From positions 360,211 to 424,210 of the forward strand of contig NZ_VJXQ01000003.1 of NCBI RefSeq assembly GCF_007655485.1: a stretch of 64,000 nt of DNA, given 5' to 3'. Position 1 is the stretch's first letter; every line of letters begins with the position of its first letter. The position numbers and the translations under genes are program-made. This DNA is from Halobellus captivus. Lineage in GTDB: Archaea > Halobacteriota > Halobacteria > Halobacteriales > Haloferacaceae. The notes beneath the pieces were generated by a model. It did no database searches and had not been told where the DNA came from. It saw only the letters and a list, made by a program, of their open reading frames with translations. Below, one piece after another: positions 26,974 to 36,456 of the stretch.

Positions 26974-28251
26974 TCACCGCTCGGGGTGCACCGGCGCGTC
27001 GAAACCGCCGCGGATCAGCGGTTTCGCGATGTGCCGACGCGCGCACGGCGGCACCTCGTACCACCCGGGTTCGAGGTCGCGATCGAGGGTGACGGTCGCG
27101 GGATCCGCAGCCGTGGTTCCGCAGTCGCGACAGCGGTAGCCCTGATCACGGCCGGCGCTCGCCATCGAGCGACCGCACTGCGGACAGGTGGGGTTCGCCT
27201 CCTCGGTCCGCCGCAGCGATCGGACGGCGAACTTCTCTAGCTTGAGCGTGCCGTCACTCACCTCGCCGCAGACGGTGAGTTCGTCGCCCGCGCGGAGCGC
27301 TCGCACGCAGTCGCGGAAGCGCTTCGTCGGCTCGAAGGCGACGCAGTCGATCCCGGCGGCCGGTCGCTCTCGGCCCCGAAGCGCGAAGAACACGTGACCC
27401 CCGCGACGCGTCTCGGGGTCGCCCGCGACGGTGCCGTCGACGCGGTAGGCGCGGCCCTCGCGCAGATCGTCGATCGTTCCCTCGCGCAGGTGCACGTCGG
27501 TCCCCTGATTCGTCAGGAAGGTCGCCGACCGCTCGACCGGTTCGCTCTCGATTCGCTCGGCGAGGTCGACGACGGCGTTCGCGTCGTCGCCGCGGACGCC
27601 GTAGAGGATCGGCCCGGGGGCGTTGGGGACGCAGACCGCCTGCCCTTCGACGCTGTCGACCGTGTCCCATACCTCGGGATAGAACCGTTCGGCCGCCTCG
27701 AAGACCGACGCGCCGTCGACGTCCCGGGGGGTCCCGCAGCGCTCGAACGCTCGGTAGGCGATGTGCTCGTGGGTCCACTCGTCGAGCGCGGCCCACGCGC
27801 CGACGGCGGCGAGCGCCCCGATACGCCCCCGGCCGCCGTCCCAGCCGCGATGGCGATAGCCGGATTCCTCGATACGCGAGAGCGCGTCCTCCGTGTCGAG
27901 GAAGTCGCGAATCGCCCGACGCGTGAAGTCGGCCACGGCGGGCGGAACCGCGTCGGGAGCGTCGTCGGCGACCACGACGCCGGGGCTCGTCCGCGGGTCG
28001 TCCAATTCGGCGAGCGGTTCCAACTCGGCGACAGCGAGTTCGAGCGCTCGGTCGGGATCGACGTCGGTGTGGATGGCGAGCGCGGCGTTGCCGCGGGTCT
28101 TGTGCTCGACGGCCGGATTGAGTCGAACGAGAAGCGTGCGCTCGACCGTCCCGCCCGAATCGACGACAGCCTCGGCGAGCCGCGCGGCGAGGTACGTCGT
28201 GCACATCCCGCGCTCGCGCGAGTCGGTGTCGTCGAGGCCGATGAGCGTCAT
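26974..28251 (-). CDS. tiaS: tRNA(Ile2) 2-agmatinylcytidine synthetase TiaS
   Basis: 425 residues, start MTLIGLDDTDSRERGMCTTY, the family signature. TiaS uses ATP and agmatine to modify C34 of tRNA-Ile2 to agmatidine, so that it reads AUA rather than AUG. The C-terminal part holds an OB fold and a zinc ribbon (CPQCGRSM...CRDCG). Its substrate agmatine is made by PdaD, encoded at 49.7 kb in this window. Confidence 0.92.
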   Translation of the reverse strand: MTLIGLDDTDSRERGMCTTYLAARLAEAVVDSGGTVERTLLVRLNPAVEHKTRGNAALAIHTDVDPDRALELAVAELEPLAELDDPRTSPGVVVADDAPDAVPPAVADFTRRAIRDFLDTEDALSRIEESGYRHRGWDGGRGRIGALAAVGAWAALDEWTHEHIAYRAFERCGTPRDVDGASVFEAAERFYPEVWDTVDSVEGQAVCVPNAPGPILYGVRGDDANAVVDLAERIESEPVERSATFLTNQGTDVHLREGTIDDLREGRAYRVDGTVAGDPETRRGGHVFFALRGRERPAAGIDCVAFEPTKRFRDCVRALRAGDELTVCGEVSDGTLKLEKFAVRSLRRTEEANPTCPQCGRSMASAGRDQGYRCRDCGTTAADPATVTLDRDLEPGWYEVPPCARRHIAKPLIRGGFDAPVHPER

Positions 28252-28387
28252 CGACGGGTTGTAGTTTCCGAGGCGGCTAACGGCTTTCGGACGCAGCTGT
28301 GCCCCGACGAGTTTCGCTCATATTCGCACTCAACGACGAAGAAACCGGCAGACGACGCGGTTGCGACGATCGGATCCGGCGGCACAA

Positions 28388-28399
28388 CGCATATATGCG
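28388..28399. promoter_or_regulatory. 12-bp perfect palindrome overlapping the TATA region
   Basis: CGCATATATGCG is a perfect palindrome centred 27.5 bases before the ATG at 28421. It provides the TATA core and at the same time a symmetric site a dimeric regulator could occupy. Confidence 0.5.
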
Positions 28400-28420
28400 C
28401 TGAATCACCTATATCCGCCT

Positions 28421-29398
28421 ATGTCTCGGGGTGCGCTCGTCGGAAACGTCACGGCGATGCTCGAGGACGCGGGGTTCCTCGTCAGCGAACGCTGTGCCAT
28501 CCGACCGAAGAGTTTCGACATCGCCGCCCGACGGGGCGAGGATCTAGTGCTTCTGAAGATCCTCGGCAACATCGACGCCTTCGACGGGACGACCGGCGAA
28601 GAGATGCGGCGTCTGGGAACCTACCTCAACGCGACGCCGATGGTCATCGGTCTGCGAACGCGCGACGAGGATCTGAATCCGGGCGTCGTCTACTTCCGCC
28701 ACGGCGTGCCGGTGCTCAACCCCGACACCGCAGTGGACCTGTTCGTCGAGGGCGTGCCGCCGCTCATCTACGCCGCACCGGGCGGCCTCTACGTCAATAT
28801 CGACGGCGACCTCCTCGCGGACGAACGCCGCGACCGCGGCTGGAGCCTCGGTCAGCTTGCGACGGAACTCGGCGTGTCGCGTCGGACCGTCTCGAAGTAC
28901 GAGGACGGGATGAACGCGAGCATCGACGTCGCGATCCAGCTCGAAGAGATGTTCGACCAGCCGTTTTCGAGCCCCGTCGAGGTGATGGAGGGGGCCGAAG
29001 ACGTCCACGACGCCGAACCGACGCCGGACGATCCCGACCCCGAATCCGGCGACGAGCACGTCGTCCACGTCCTCACGCGGGCGGGATTCACCGTCCACCC
29101 GACCGCCCGTGCGCCGTTCAAGGCGGTCAGCGAGGACGACGAGCGTCGGCGCGACTTTATGCCGATGCTCACCGGCCACTCTTCGTTCACGCGCAGCGCG
29201 GAGAAACGAGCGCGGATAATGTCCTCGCTCGGGGAGGTCACGCAGACCCGCTCGGTGTACTTCACCGAGGGCCGATCGAAACGCGAGGCCGTCGAGGGGA
29301 CAGCGCTCGTCAGCTGCGAGGAGCTGGCCGACATCGACGACCCCGACGAGATCCGCGATCTCATTCGGGACCGCTCGCAGGAACCGACCGAAGCGTAA
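28421..29398 (+). CDS. Archaeal HTH-type transcriptional regulator (COG1395)
   Basis: 325 residues from ATG 28421. The N-terminal third resembles a nuclease-fold-like domain ([22 protein letters not shown]); residues about 131-175 form a Cro/XRE helix-turn-helix ([21 protein letters not shown]). The C-terminal part is alpha/beta. This architecture is conserved across Euryarchaeota as a putative regulator of unknown regulon. The palindrome at 28388 suggests self-control. Confidence 0.8.
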   Translation: MSRGALVGNVTAMLEDAGFLVSERCAIRPKSFDIAARRGEDLVLLKILGNIDAFDGTTGEEMRRLGTYLNATPMVIGLRTRDEDLNPGVVYFRHGVPVLNPDTAVDLFVEGVPPLIYAAPGGLYVNIDGDLLADERRDRGWSLGQLATELGVSRRTVSKYEDGMNASIDVAIQLEEMFDQPFSSPVEVMEGAEDVHDAEPTPDDPDPESGDEHVVHVLTRAGFTVHPTARAPFKAVSEDDERRRDFMPMLTGHSSFTRSAEKRARIMSSLGEVTQTRSVYFTEGRSKREAVEGTALVSCEELADIDDPDEIRDLIRDRSQEPTEA

Positions 29399-29509
29399 CC
29401 GAGCGGAGTGTAGTTAACTAACACGTCGTCGAGCAAAAGCCGCCGCGTAGTCGGGCGAAAGCCGCCGAGTCATTTCTATGCGTGCGAACGCGACGTCGAC
29501 ACTGCGTCG

Positions 29510-29767
29510 TTATTTCGCAGCGTTGCCGTACGTCTCTTCGAGGTACTCGACGATATCGCCGCTCTCGGACATCCCCTCGACGCCGTTCGCCTCGTCGACG
29601 AGGACCGGCACGCCGGTCTGTCCGCTCACCGTCTCGACCTCAGTCCGTTCGCTGTGCGCGGAGGGGACCTTGACCGACTCGTACTCCAATCCGAGTTCGT
29701 TCAGTTTGTCGATTACTTTCGCACAGTACGGGCAGCCGTCGAGTTCGTACAGTACCAGATCAGACAT
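29510..29767 (-). CDS. Glutaredoxin-like protein
   Basis: 85 residues from ATG 29767. Thioredoxin fold with the dithiol active site C12-P-Y-C15 near the N-terminus and the TGVPVLVDEA cis-proline loop. A redox carrier for disulfides; haloarchaea use gamma-glutamylcysteine rather than glutathione, so the partner thiol is probably that. Stands alone. Confidence 0.88.
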   Translation of the reverse strand: MSDLVLYELDGCPYCAKVIDKLNELGLEYESVKVPSAHSERTEVETVSGQTGVPVLVDEANGVEGMSESGDIVEYLEETYGNAAK

Positions 29768-29920
29768 CGCCTCCGAGTAGGATTCGCCACCTAAAGAGTC
29801 ACGTGGTCGCGTGCGTCGGAAGTGCACAGATGAGGGCGTGGAAGGAGCGGGCAGACGATACGGAAATCGTTACAGTCGAAGAACGGCCGGAGCGTCACAG
29901 CCGCGGAGAGAACCGGTGCG

Positions 29921-31318
29921 TCACAACTGATCGGCGAGGCGGCGAACCCCCGCGACGATCTTGTGTCGCCCGGCGATCAACTCGCCGCTCGCCCACCCGA
30001 AGCCGACGAGGACCGCACCGATCGCCCAGACGAAGTCCCAGCCGGACATCCAGACGGGGCGCAGCCACGGTGTCACGTGCGCCCACCGGAGCGCGAACTC
30101 GGTCATCGGCCCTTCGAGGGGCGTGTCGGCGAAGGTCGCGCGGATCCGCCCGTCGAATCCGACGGTTTCCTCTCCGCCCGCGGCGAGATTCGCGCTGCCG
30201 GTGATCTCGTACGTCCCGCTGGCGTTCATATCGCGGATCGTCGGTCCCGACGATTCGGGACCCGTCCCCATCCGCTCGGCGTCGTATGGCCCCCACGTCG
30301 CGTAGTACTCCCAGACGACCTCTCCCGTCGGCGTGATCTCTATGATGCGGTGGTTCAGCGTGTCGGTGACGAGCGTGTTCCCGTTGGGGAGGCGGTCGGC
30401 GTCGCGCGGCCAGTTGAGCGACTCCGAGCCGACGTTCCACGTCTGCACCCACTCGCCGTCCTCCTTCGCGTATTCGACGATCCGGTTGTTCTCGCTGTCG
30501 GCGACGAGGATCGTCGGCGTGCCGTTCTCGCTCAGCAGCCAGTCGGGGTTGTGTTGCTCGCGCATCACGGAGTAGTCGTCGTCGCTGCCGAGTCGCTCGA
30601 CGATCTCTTTCGAGTCCATATCGACGACGATCGCCTGATCGAAGTTCCGCGGCGACAGCAGCAGTCTGTCTTCGCCGATCTGGTCGACGTCGTTAACGTG
30701 CGTCCAATCGTCGTTGTAGCCCCCGTCGGTGCTCTCCGGGTAGTGGTCTCGGAAGTACCACTCCCAGGTGAACTCCTCGCTCGAGCGGTTGTAGACGACG
30801 ATCCGATCGTCGCTGACGCCCGTCGACTCGTTCCACTGACGCATGTTCGCGATGGCGATGCGGTCGTCACCGAGATACGCGACATCGTGGGTGTCGGTCA
30901 TCTCGAAGCGCTGCTGCCAGACGCGTTCTTGGGTTTCCGGATCCAACTCGAAGACGACCGTCTCTCCGGCGCGCGGCGAGGAGACGAGCAGGTTCCCGTT
31001 CGGCATCGGATCGACGTCGAAGAACCACGCGTCGCCGCCGACGTTATCGTCGTGGGTCCACTCGAGGCTCCCTCGCTCATCGACCGAGACCAGCCGTGCG
31101 GGCTTTTTCGGGTTCGTGTTCCCCTGAAAGGTGTAGCCCTGCACGCTGATGACCGTCGAGTCGTTGGCGGCGCTGGAGATATTGCCCCGTTCGAGGCTCG
31201 TCTCCTCGGTCGGATCGTACGTCAGCGCCGAGACGGCGGCGGGTGCCAGCAGTGAGACGATCACCAGCAGAGCGACGAGCCTGACCGCGTTGGCTCGGGA
31301 AAGCGGAGGGACGTTCAC
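29921..31318 (-). CDS. Arylsulfotransferase (ASST)-like beta-propeller membrane protein
   Basis: 465 residues. N-terminal hydrophobic segment (about 13-33), an external domain with propeller-like repeats (DTHDVAYL, WTHVNDVDQ, NGNTLVTDTLNHRIIEI) and a C-terminal transmembrane helix near 425-450. Histidine-bearing blades match the arylsulfotransferase superfamily, which in bacteria moves sulfate between phenols; in haloarchaea the reaction is untested. Topology suggests it faces outward, anchored at both ends. Confidence 0.75.
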   Translation of the reverse strand: MNVPPLSRANAVRLVALLVIVSLLAPAAVSALTYDPTEETSLERGNISSAANDSTVISVQGYTFQGNTNPKKPARLVSVDERGSLEWTHDDNVGGDAWFFDVDPMPNGNLLVSSPRAGETVVFELDPETQERVWQQRFEMTDTHDVAYLGDDRIAIANMRQWNESTGVSDDRIVVYNRSSEEFTWEWYFRDHYPESTDGGYNDDWTHVNDVDQIGEDRLLLSPRNFDQAIVVDMDSKEIVERLGSDDDYSVMREQHNPDWLLSENGTPTILVADSENNRIVEYAKEDGEWVQTWNVGSESLNWPRDADRLPNGNTLVTDTLNHRIIEITPTGEVVWEYYATWGPYDAERMGTGPESSGPTIRDMNASGTYEITGSANLAAGGEETVGFDGRIRATFADTPLEGPMTEFALRWAHVTPWLRPVWMSGWDFVWAIGAVLVGFGWASGELIAGRHKIVAGVRRLADQL

Positions 31319-31407
31319 ACGTTCGAATCACGTGGTTGTCGATGAATCTCTTGCGGTCTGTGGAATTGACAACGAATTGCGGATCGGAGACGCTGCGTCC
31401 TTCGACC

Positions 31408-31455
31408 TGCGCGATCGAGACGCCTCAGACGTGCGCGATCGAGACGCCTCAGACC
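31408..31455. repeat. Two tandem 24-bp repeats spanning the NCS2 permease stop
   Basis: Units 31408-31431 and 31432-31455 differ only in the last base. The second covers the TGA stop of the minus-strand permease (31449-31451), so the repeat duplicates the gene's 3' end and its stop. Confidence 0.85.
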
Positions 31456-32837
31456 TGCGCGGCGAGGATTCCGCCGGTCCGGACGACGAAGTAGACCACG
31501 AACGCTCCGGCGAGCACCCAGTGGCCGATCCGGACGTCTTCGCCCTCGCCCGCGGCGAGTTTGATGACGGGGTAGGAGACGATCCCCGCGGCGATGCCGT
31601 ACGCGATCGAGTACGTGAACGGCATCACCAGGATGGTCAGCCCGGCGGGAATGACGTGGGTCAGGCTGTCCCATTCGATGTCGACGACGTTGCGAAGCAT
31701 CACGACGCCGATGACGACGAGCGCGATGTTGGTCGCGTATCCGGGGATCCGCGTCACGAGCGGAACGATGGCGAGTGACGCAACGAACAGTCCGACCACG
31801 GTCAACGCCGTCAGCCCGGTCCGACCGCCCTCCTCGACGCCGGTCGCCGATTCGATGTAGGTCGTCACGGTCGAGGTGCCGAGCATCCCGCCGACGGTCG
31901 TCCCGACGGCGTCGGCCATCAGCGGTTTGTCGATGTCGGGGAGGTTGCCGTCCTCGTCGAGGAAGTTCCCGGCCTGCCCGACGCCGACGAGCGTCCCCGC
32001 GGTGTCGAAGAAGTCGACGAAGAAGAAGGTGAAGACGATGAGCGAGAAGGTGAACAGCTCCACGTTTCCGAAGCCGGAGACGAACGCACCGGCCAGCGGC
32101 GTGATGTCGTACGTCGCGGAGACCGATTGAGCGACGAGTCCGACGTCGGCGGCGACCGGACCGAACGCGGTGAGCACCCAGCCAACGACCGATGTCACGG
32201 CGATTCCGATGACGATCGATCCGGGGATTCCTCGGGCGTACAGCGCGAGCGTGAGGAACAGGCCGAACACCGAGACGATCGCGACGGGGTCCGACGCTAC
32301 CGCACCCAGCGTGACGAGTGTCGCCTGATCGTCGACGACGATTCCCATTCCCTGCAGTCCGATAATCGCCAGGAACAGTCCGATCCCCGTTCCGACCGCG
32401 AATTTTACGGGCGTCGGGAAGAGGTCGATCACGTACTCTCGCGCGCCAACGACCGTGAGAAGGATGAAGACGATCCCTTCGACGACGACGGCCGCGAGCG
32501 CGGTCTGCCACGGGACGCCGAGCGCGCCGACGACGGTGAACGCGAAGAACGCGTTCAGGCCAAGGCCGGGTGCCTGCGCGAACGGTCTGTTCGCGTACAG
32601 CGCCATAATCAACGTGGCCACCGAAGCCGCGATGATCGTGACCACGGCGAGCATCGACATGATCTCTCCCTGAGAGTACCCTTCGATGCTGATCGCGTTC
32701 ATCAGGATCGCCGGATTCACGACGATGATGTACGACATCGTCAGGAATGTTGTCAATCCCGCGAGGATTTCGGTTCGTACCGATGATCCGTGTTCTTGCA
32801 CACCGAAGTAGTCTGAAACGGTTTCACTGATCCCCAT
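31449..32837 (-). CDS. NCS2-family nucleobase permease (AzgA-like)
   Basis: 462 residues from ATG 32837 (MGISETVSDYFGV); an upstream in-frame ATG at 32867 is less likely. About 12-14 helices. AzgA-type features are visible: the AGLTTFLTMSYIIVVNP opening and the VGQAGNFLDEDG loop. Transports purine bases with protons. Its neighbour upstream on the same strand is a phosphoribosyltransferase-type regulator, then PyrE, so a nucleobase uptake and salvage locus is likely. Confidence 0.87.
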   Translation of the reverse strand: MGISETVSDYFGVQEHGSSVRTEILAGLTTFLTMSYIIVVNPAILMNAISIEGYSQGEIMSMLAVVTIIAASVATLIMALYANRPFAQAPGLGLNAFFAFTVVGALGVPWQTALAAVVVEGIVFILLTVVGAREYVIDLFPTPVKFAVGTGIGLFLAIIGLQGMGIVVDDQATLVTLGAVASDPVAIVSVFGLFLTLALYARGIPGSIVIGIAVTSVVGWVLTAFGPVAADVGLVAQSVSATYDITPLAGAFVSGFGNVELFTFSLIVFTFFFVDFFDTAGTLVGVGQAGNFLDEDGNLPDIDKPLMADAVGTTVGGMLGTSTVTTYIESATGVEEGGRTGLTALTVVGLFVASLAIVPLVTRIPGYATNIALVVIGVVMLRNVVDIEWDSLTHVIPAGLTILVMPFTYSIAYGIAAGIVSYPVIKLAAGEGEDVRIGHWVLAGAFVVYFVVRTGGILAAQV

Positions 32838-32945
32838 AATGCACGTTTGAGCATAGCACGGATCCACCGGATAAGTATTTCTATAGCATATTGAAATAAA
32901 TCGAACCGAAGATCATATTGTCGTCCCGATTGGGCGTCGATTCGC

Positions 32946-33665
32946 TCACTCGGCGTCGAACGTTGTCAGCGCGCCGACTGGTGCGTCGGTGAGTTCGCGG
33001 GCGCGATCGATCCCCTCGTCGCCGACGGCGATGAGCGCGAACACGCCGGTGACGTCCGCATTCGCCTGCATCGCGATATCGAGGAGCAACTCCTGCGTCT
33101 CGCCCGACCGGATGAGGTCGTCGACGATCAGCACGTTCTCTCCACTGGAGAGGGCTCGACGGGGGAGATAGTAGGTCAGTTCGATCCCGGAGGCGAGTCG
33201 CTGACGCGATTCGATGAACTCCTCGACAGCGGTCTCCTTCGATTTCTTCGCGTACGCGACGCGGGCGTCGAAGTAGCTCGCCATCGCCGCGCCGAGCGTG
33301 ATCCCGTCGGTCGCGGCCGTCAGCACGACGTCCGGGCGCTCGAATCCGAGCGCGTTGGCCGCCGCGGGGGCAACGAGATCGAGGAACGACTGATCGAAGA
33401 CGATTGCAGAGTTGTCGACGTATCCCTCGTCGTCGAACTCGACACGAGCGCGGAGTTCCGCGGCGAGGGCGTCACGACCGACGCCGTCGACGACCTCGCG
33501 GGCGCGCTCCGCCCCCGGGAGGACGTGTCCGTTGACGTATCGGTTGAGATCGCCCGCCGGAAGCGCAGTGAGTTCGGCGAGTTCGTCGTACGTCCGCGTC
33601 TCTTTGAGCATTCGCAGAACCGCGACAGACTGTAATTGGAGGGCCGCTTTCTCCGCTCTATTCAT
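32946..33665 (-). CDS. HTH plus phosphoribosyltransferase domain protein (probable purine-responsive regulator)
   Basis: 239 residues from ATG 33665. Residues about 15-60 form a helix-turn-helix (YDELAELTALPAGDLNRYVNG); the remainder is a type I phosphoribosyltransferase fold with the PRPP loop VLIVDDLIRSGET. This is the layout of PurR/GfcR-like regulators, which sense PRPP or nucleotides rather than only catalyse. A perfect palindrome ACATCGATGT (33666-33675) directly precedes the ATG and may be an autoregulatory site. An enzymatic salvage role remains possible because the loop is intact. Confidence 0.78.
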   Translation of the reverse strand: MNRAEKAALQLQSVAVLRMLKETRTYDELAELTALPAGDLNRYVNGHVLPGAERAREVVDGVGRDALAAELRARVEFDDEGYVDNSAIVFDQSFLDLVAPAAANALGFERPDVVLTAATDGITLGAAMASYFDARVAYAKKSKETAVEEFIESRQRLASGIELTYYLPRRALSSGENVLIVDDLIRSGETQELLLDIAMQANADVTGVFALIAVGDEGIDRARELTDAPVGALTTFDAE

Positions 33666-33834
33666 ACATCGATGTGCGAGGTTGCGTAAGTATGAATATG
33701 TCGATCCGTATGCAATCGAGAAACACCACGTACGTGGATTCAGTGAGTGCGACGCGCGGGGGTGGTCGTCCGATCTGTCACCAATACTCGACGATACCGG
33801 GGCCATCGAGTCGGATCGAGTTCAGGTCTTCCGC

Positions 33835-34359
33835 CTATGAGGCGTCTTCGAGGAGCTCATCGGCCGTGACGAGCGCGTCGAGTTCCACGTCGGCGTCGGC
33901 GAGTCGTTCGCGCGCGCCCTCCTGTCGGTCGACGACGACGAGGACGCGGTTGACGATCGCACCGGCCTCACGGAGCGCCTCGACGGCGTCGAGCGCGCTC
34001 GTTCCCGTGGTGGCGATGTCTTCGAGAACGACGACTTCTTCGCCCTCTGTGAGTCGGCCTTCGATGCGGTTGCCCGTGCCGTACTCTTTGGCCTGTTTTC
34101 GGGCGATGACGTACGGCGTGTCGGTTTCGACGCTCGTGACCGCGACGAGCGGGACCGCCCCGAGTGCGACGCCCGCGAGCGTTTCGCTGTCCAACCGCTC
34201 CGCGAAGGCTTCGGCGATCAGACGAAGGCAGTGCGGGTCGGTCTCGAAGAGGTACTTGTCGACGTAGTACTCGGAGGTACCGCCGTGGGAGAGTTCGAAT
34301 TCCCCGAACTGGACGGCGTCAGCGTCGCGCAGCGCCTCGATGAGTTCGTCGTTCGCCAT
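33835..34359 (-). CDS. pyrE: Orotate phosphoribosyltransferase
   Basis: 174 residues. Converts orotate and PRPP to OMP in pyrimidine synthesis. PRPP-binding motif [29 protein letters not shown] is the catalytic flexible loop. Length is normal for archaeal PyrE. Separated by 169 bases from the HTH-phosphoribosyltransferase gene, with its own upstream region. Confidence 0.92.
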   Translation of the reverse strand: MANDELIEALRDADAVQFGEFELSHGGTSEYYVDKYLFETDPHCLRLIAEAFAERLDSETLAGVALGAVPLVAVTSVETDTPYVIARKQAKEYGTGNRIEGRLTEGEEVVVLEDIATTGTSALDAVEALREAGAIVNRVLVVVDRQEGARERLADADVELDALVTADELLEDAS

Positions 34360-34521
34360 TGGATGTCAACGCGCGGGCGGGCCGCTTAAACGGGACGATT
34401 CCGACCGGGAGCGGTTGGAAACGACGAACTACTCAGAGGATTCGTTTCACGCTTGTGAGAGGAAAGTATCCGCCAGAGCGAGCGTGCGAACTGACCGTAA
34501 GGGATTGTATGCTCCGATACG

Positions 34522-34776
34522 CTATTCGGAGGCTTTCATAGTCAATCCAACGGAACGGTACGCCCGATACAGGCGAATGATCCAGACCCACGCGATAACG
34601 GAGAGAATCAAAAGAACCGCTATTTGGCCAATAGACTCAGTAACAGTGTTCGTTAGTAATTGAACGATGAGGATCACGGGATAGAGGGAGAAAAATAGAG
34701 CGAGAACCAGCGCGATCCCTTTCAGATACGTGAACAGACTTTGTTCCACTTTTCTGGATAACACAAGATCGATCAA
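34522..34776 (-). CDS. Small membrane protein, AT-rich, unknown
   Basis: 84 residues, two hydrophobic helices (about 20-42 and 50-70). Base composition is clearly more AT-rich than the neighbours and the codons lack the usual GC third position, a sign of recent acquisition. Not recognised. Confidence 0.5.
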   Translation of the reverse strand: MIDLVLSRKVEQSLFTYLKGIALVLALFFSLYPVILIVQLLTNTVTESIGQIAVLLILSVIAWVWIIRLYRAYRSVGLTMKASE

Positions 34777-34817
34777 ATATCTTCGGTCGATAATCGTACT
34801 CTGTCTTGAGCATCCGC

Positions 34818-34935
34818 GAACGAAGTGAGCGAGCGGTTCACCGCCGACGAGCGGCCGAAAGCCGCGAGCTCGGCGGCATTTTTCCCTCCAGGTTTTTCCA
34901 CGATGGGTTCGCGACGCGAACCCATCGTGGAAAAA
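34818..34935. terminator. Hairpin element downstream of carS (repeat copy A)
   Basis: A perfect 21-bp inverted repeat (34893-34913 and 34915-34935) with a one-base loop lies 9 bases after the carS stop. It is bordered by ttttccctccaggttttt (from 34880) and aaaaaggtggg. The preceding segment (from about 34818, gcgaacgaagtgagcgagc) is a motif seen also near 24372. On the minus strand it would act as a strong 3' hairpin. Confidence 0.7.
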
Positions 34936-34944
34936 GGTGGGTGT

Positions 34945-35487
34945 CTAATACGGCTCGTTCTTCAGCCCGAGGAGATACGCAACCACGTTCGTCACGACGT
35001 GCAGCAGGGGTGTGAGCACGATCACGACGGCGATCACGGGGAGCGTGAACGTCTCGGCGAACCACCCGAAATCGAGGAGGGCGGTACAGAGGAGCGCGCC
35101 CGCGACGAAATCGAGTTGGTCGACGACCGGGAAGGCTGCGCCGCGCTCCCGGCCCGTCCGACGTTTGAGGAACGACGCCGCGACGTCGCCGAGCATCGCG
35201 CCGAGGGCGAGACCGACTGCCGCGGCGAACGGAAAGACCGGCAGCTCGAAGCCGATCACGTGGCCGACGTCCGGTGCCACGAAGTTGAGCCCGAGGGCGA
35301 GAAGTACGCCCGCGAGGGTGCCGACGGCGGTCCCCCGCCACGTTTTGCCGTCGCCGAGGAGTCGGCGACCATCCATCGTTCGACCGCCGTCAATCGGTGC
35401 GCCGCCGCCAGCGAGGACGGCGGCGTTGTTCGGAACGTACGCGGGGAGCATCGCCCAGAACGCGACGGCGACGAGATCAACGAGCAT
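34945..35487 (-). CDS. carS: CDP-archaeol synthase (CarS)
   Basis: 180 residues from ATG 35487. Five or so membrane helices. Family signatures include [18 protein letters not shown] and [10 protein letters not shown]. It activates digeranylgeranylglyceryl phosphate with CTP for polar lipid synthesis. Monocistronic, followed by a strong hairpin. Confidence 0.9.
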   Translation of the reverse strand: MLVDLVAVAFWAMLPAYVPNNAAVLAGGGAPIDGGRTMDGRRLLGDGKTWRGTAVGTLAGVLLALGLNFVAPDVGHVIGFELPVFPFAAAVGLALGAMLGDVAASFLKRRTGRERGAAFPVVDQLDFVAGALLCTALLDFGWFAETFTLPVIAVVIVLTPLLHVVTNVVAYLLGLKNEPY

Positions 35488-35617
35488 CGGTGTCGGCTGC
35501 GACGGCGAGCACAAAAGTATCCTCGGTTCGCGCGTCAGTTCCGGTGGGATCCGAAGCCGACTGCTCGGCATCGACACCAGTCACTTTAACCCCCCAGTGT
35601 GACGTACGTCTCGATAG

Positions 35618-36205
35618 ATGTCCTCCTGGAGGCGCGATTTTGCAAGCGGATTGATCGTCCTGACGCCGATCCTCGTCATTCTGCTCGTTCTCAACTATCT
35701 CTACTCGAGAATCGTCGACCTGCCGGTGATCCGACGGCTCGAAGAGCCCCTCGGATTCGTCGTCGCCGTCGTCGTCTTCGTGATGCTCGTGCTCTCGATC
35801 GGGTACCTAATGCGAACGACGGTCGGTCGCTTGATCGAGACGTACCTCGACGCGGCGATGAATCGGGTTCCGTTGATCCGCGTCCTCTACAACGCCTCGA
35901 AACTCGCGGTCGAGACGGCGGTCTCCGGTACCGACGACCTCCAGAAGCCGGTGAAGGTCGAGCCGTGGCAGGGAATGCGGATGACGGCGTTCAAGACGGG
36001 GAAGACGACCGAGGACGGCCGGGTGGTGCTGTTTATGCCGACCGCCCCGAATATCACCACCGGATTCGTGATGGAGGTCGATCCGGACGATATCACCGAA
36101 ACCGATGAGAGTGTCGAAGAGGCGCTCACACGCGTGCTCTCGGCCGGGTTCGGCGAGAACGAGCAGACGGCCCCGATCGACATCGACGCGCGAACCGAGA
36201 AATAA
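35618..36205 (+). CDS. DUF502 family membrane protein
   Basis: 195 residues. Two N-terminal helices (about 10-30 and 45-68) and a soluble domain with the DUF502 signature (RVPLIRVLYNASKLAVE; APNITTGFVMEVDPDDI). Membrane-trafficking roles are reported for plant relatives; the archaeal role is unknown. Confidence 0.85.
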   Translation: MSSWRRDFASGLIVLTPILVILLVLNYLYSRIVDLPVIRRLEEPLGFVVAVVVFVMLVLSIGYLMRTTVGRLIETYLDAAMNRVPLIRVLYNASKLAVETAVSGTDDLQKPVKVEPWQGMRMTAFKTGKTTEDGRVVLFMPTAPNITTGFVMEVDPDDITETDESVEEALTRVLSAGFGENEQTAPIDIDARTEK

Positions 36206-36207
36206 TA

Positions 36208-36400
36208 TGAGATCGGTACCACGCATCGAAAGTTGCGCTCGGCGTCACAGTCGCCCTGTTTGCGTACGGACTCCGAGGTGTTTGTCGTCGCCTTGCAACT
36301 CGCAGACAGCGCGCTCTTTTTCGTCGGGGTGTTTCTCGCGGCCTACGGCCTGTTCAACGGCGTCGGAGCCGCGATAGCGGCCGGGGACGGTGAGAGGTAA
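36208..36400 (+). pseudogene. Probable frameshifted small membrane protein remnant
   Basis: Hydrophobic helix-like stretches occur in different frames: SKVALGVTVALFAYG in one, then ALQLADSALFFVGVFLAAYG running to a TAA at 36398-36400 in another, after an ATG at 36208. Two single-base shifts would join them into a two-helix protein. Either a decayed gene or sequence errors; I cannot decide. Confidence 0.35.
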
Positions 36401-36456
36401 ACCGTCTCAGAAGCAGAGTAACTCGGCGGTGCTGAGCAGATTTCCGGACGGTTGTA

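Noticed and set aside
27394..29421. 675-codon plus-strand frame over tiaS and the COG1395 gene
   Set aside because: It is opposite tiaS in its first part and out of frame with the regulator in its second part; no domain.
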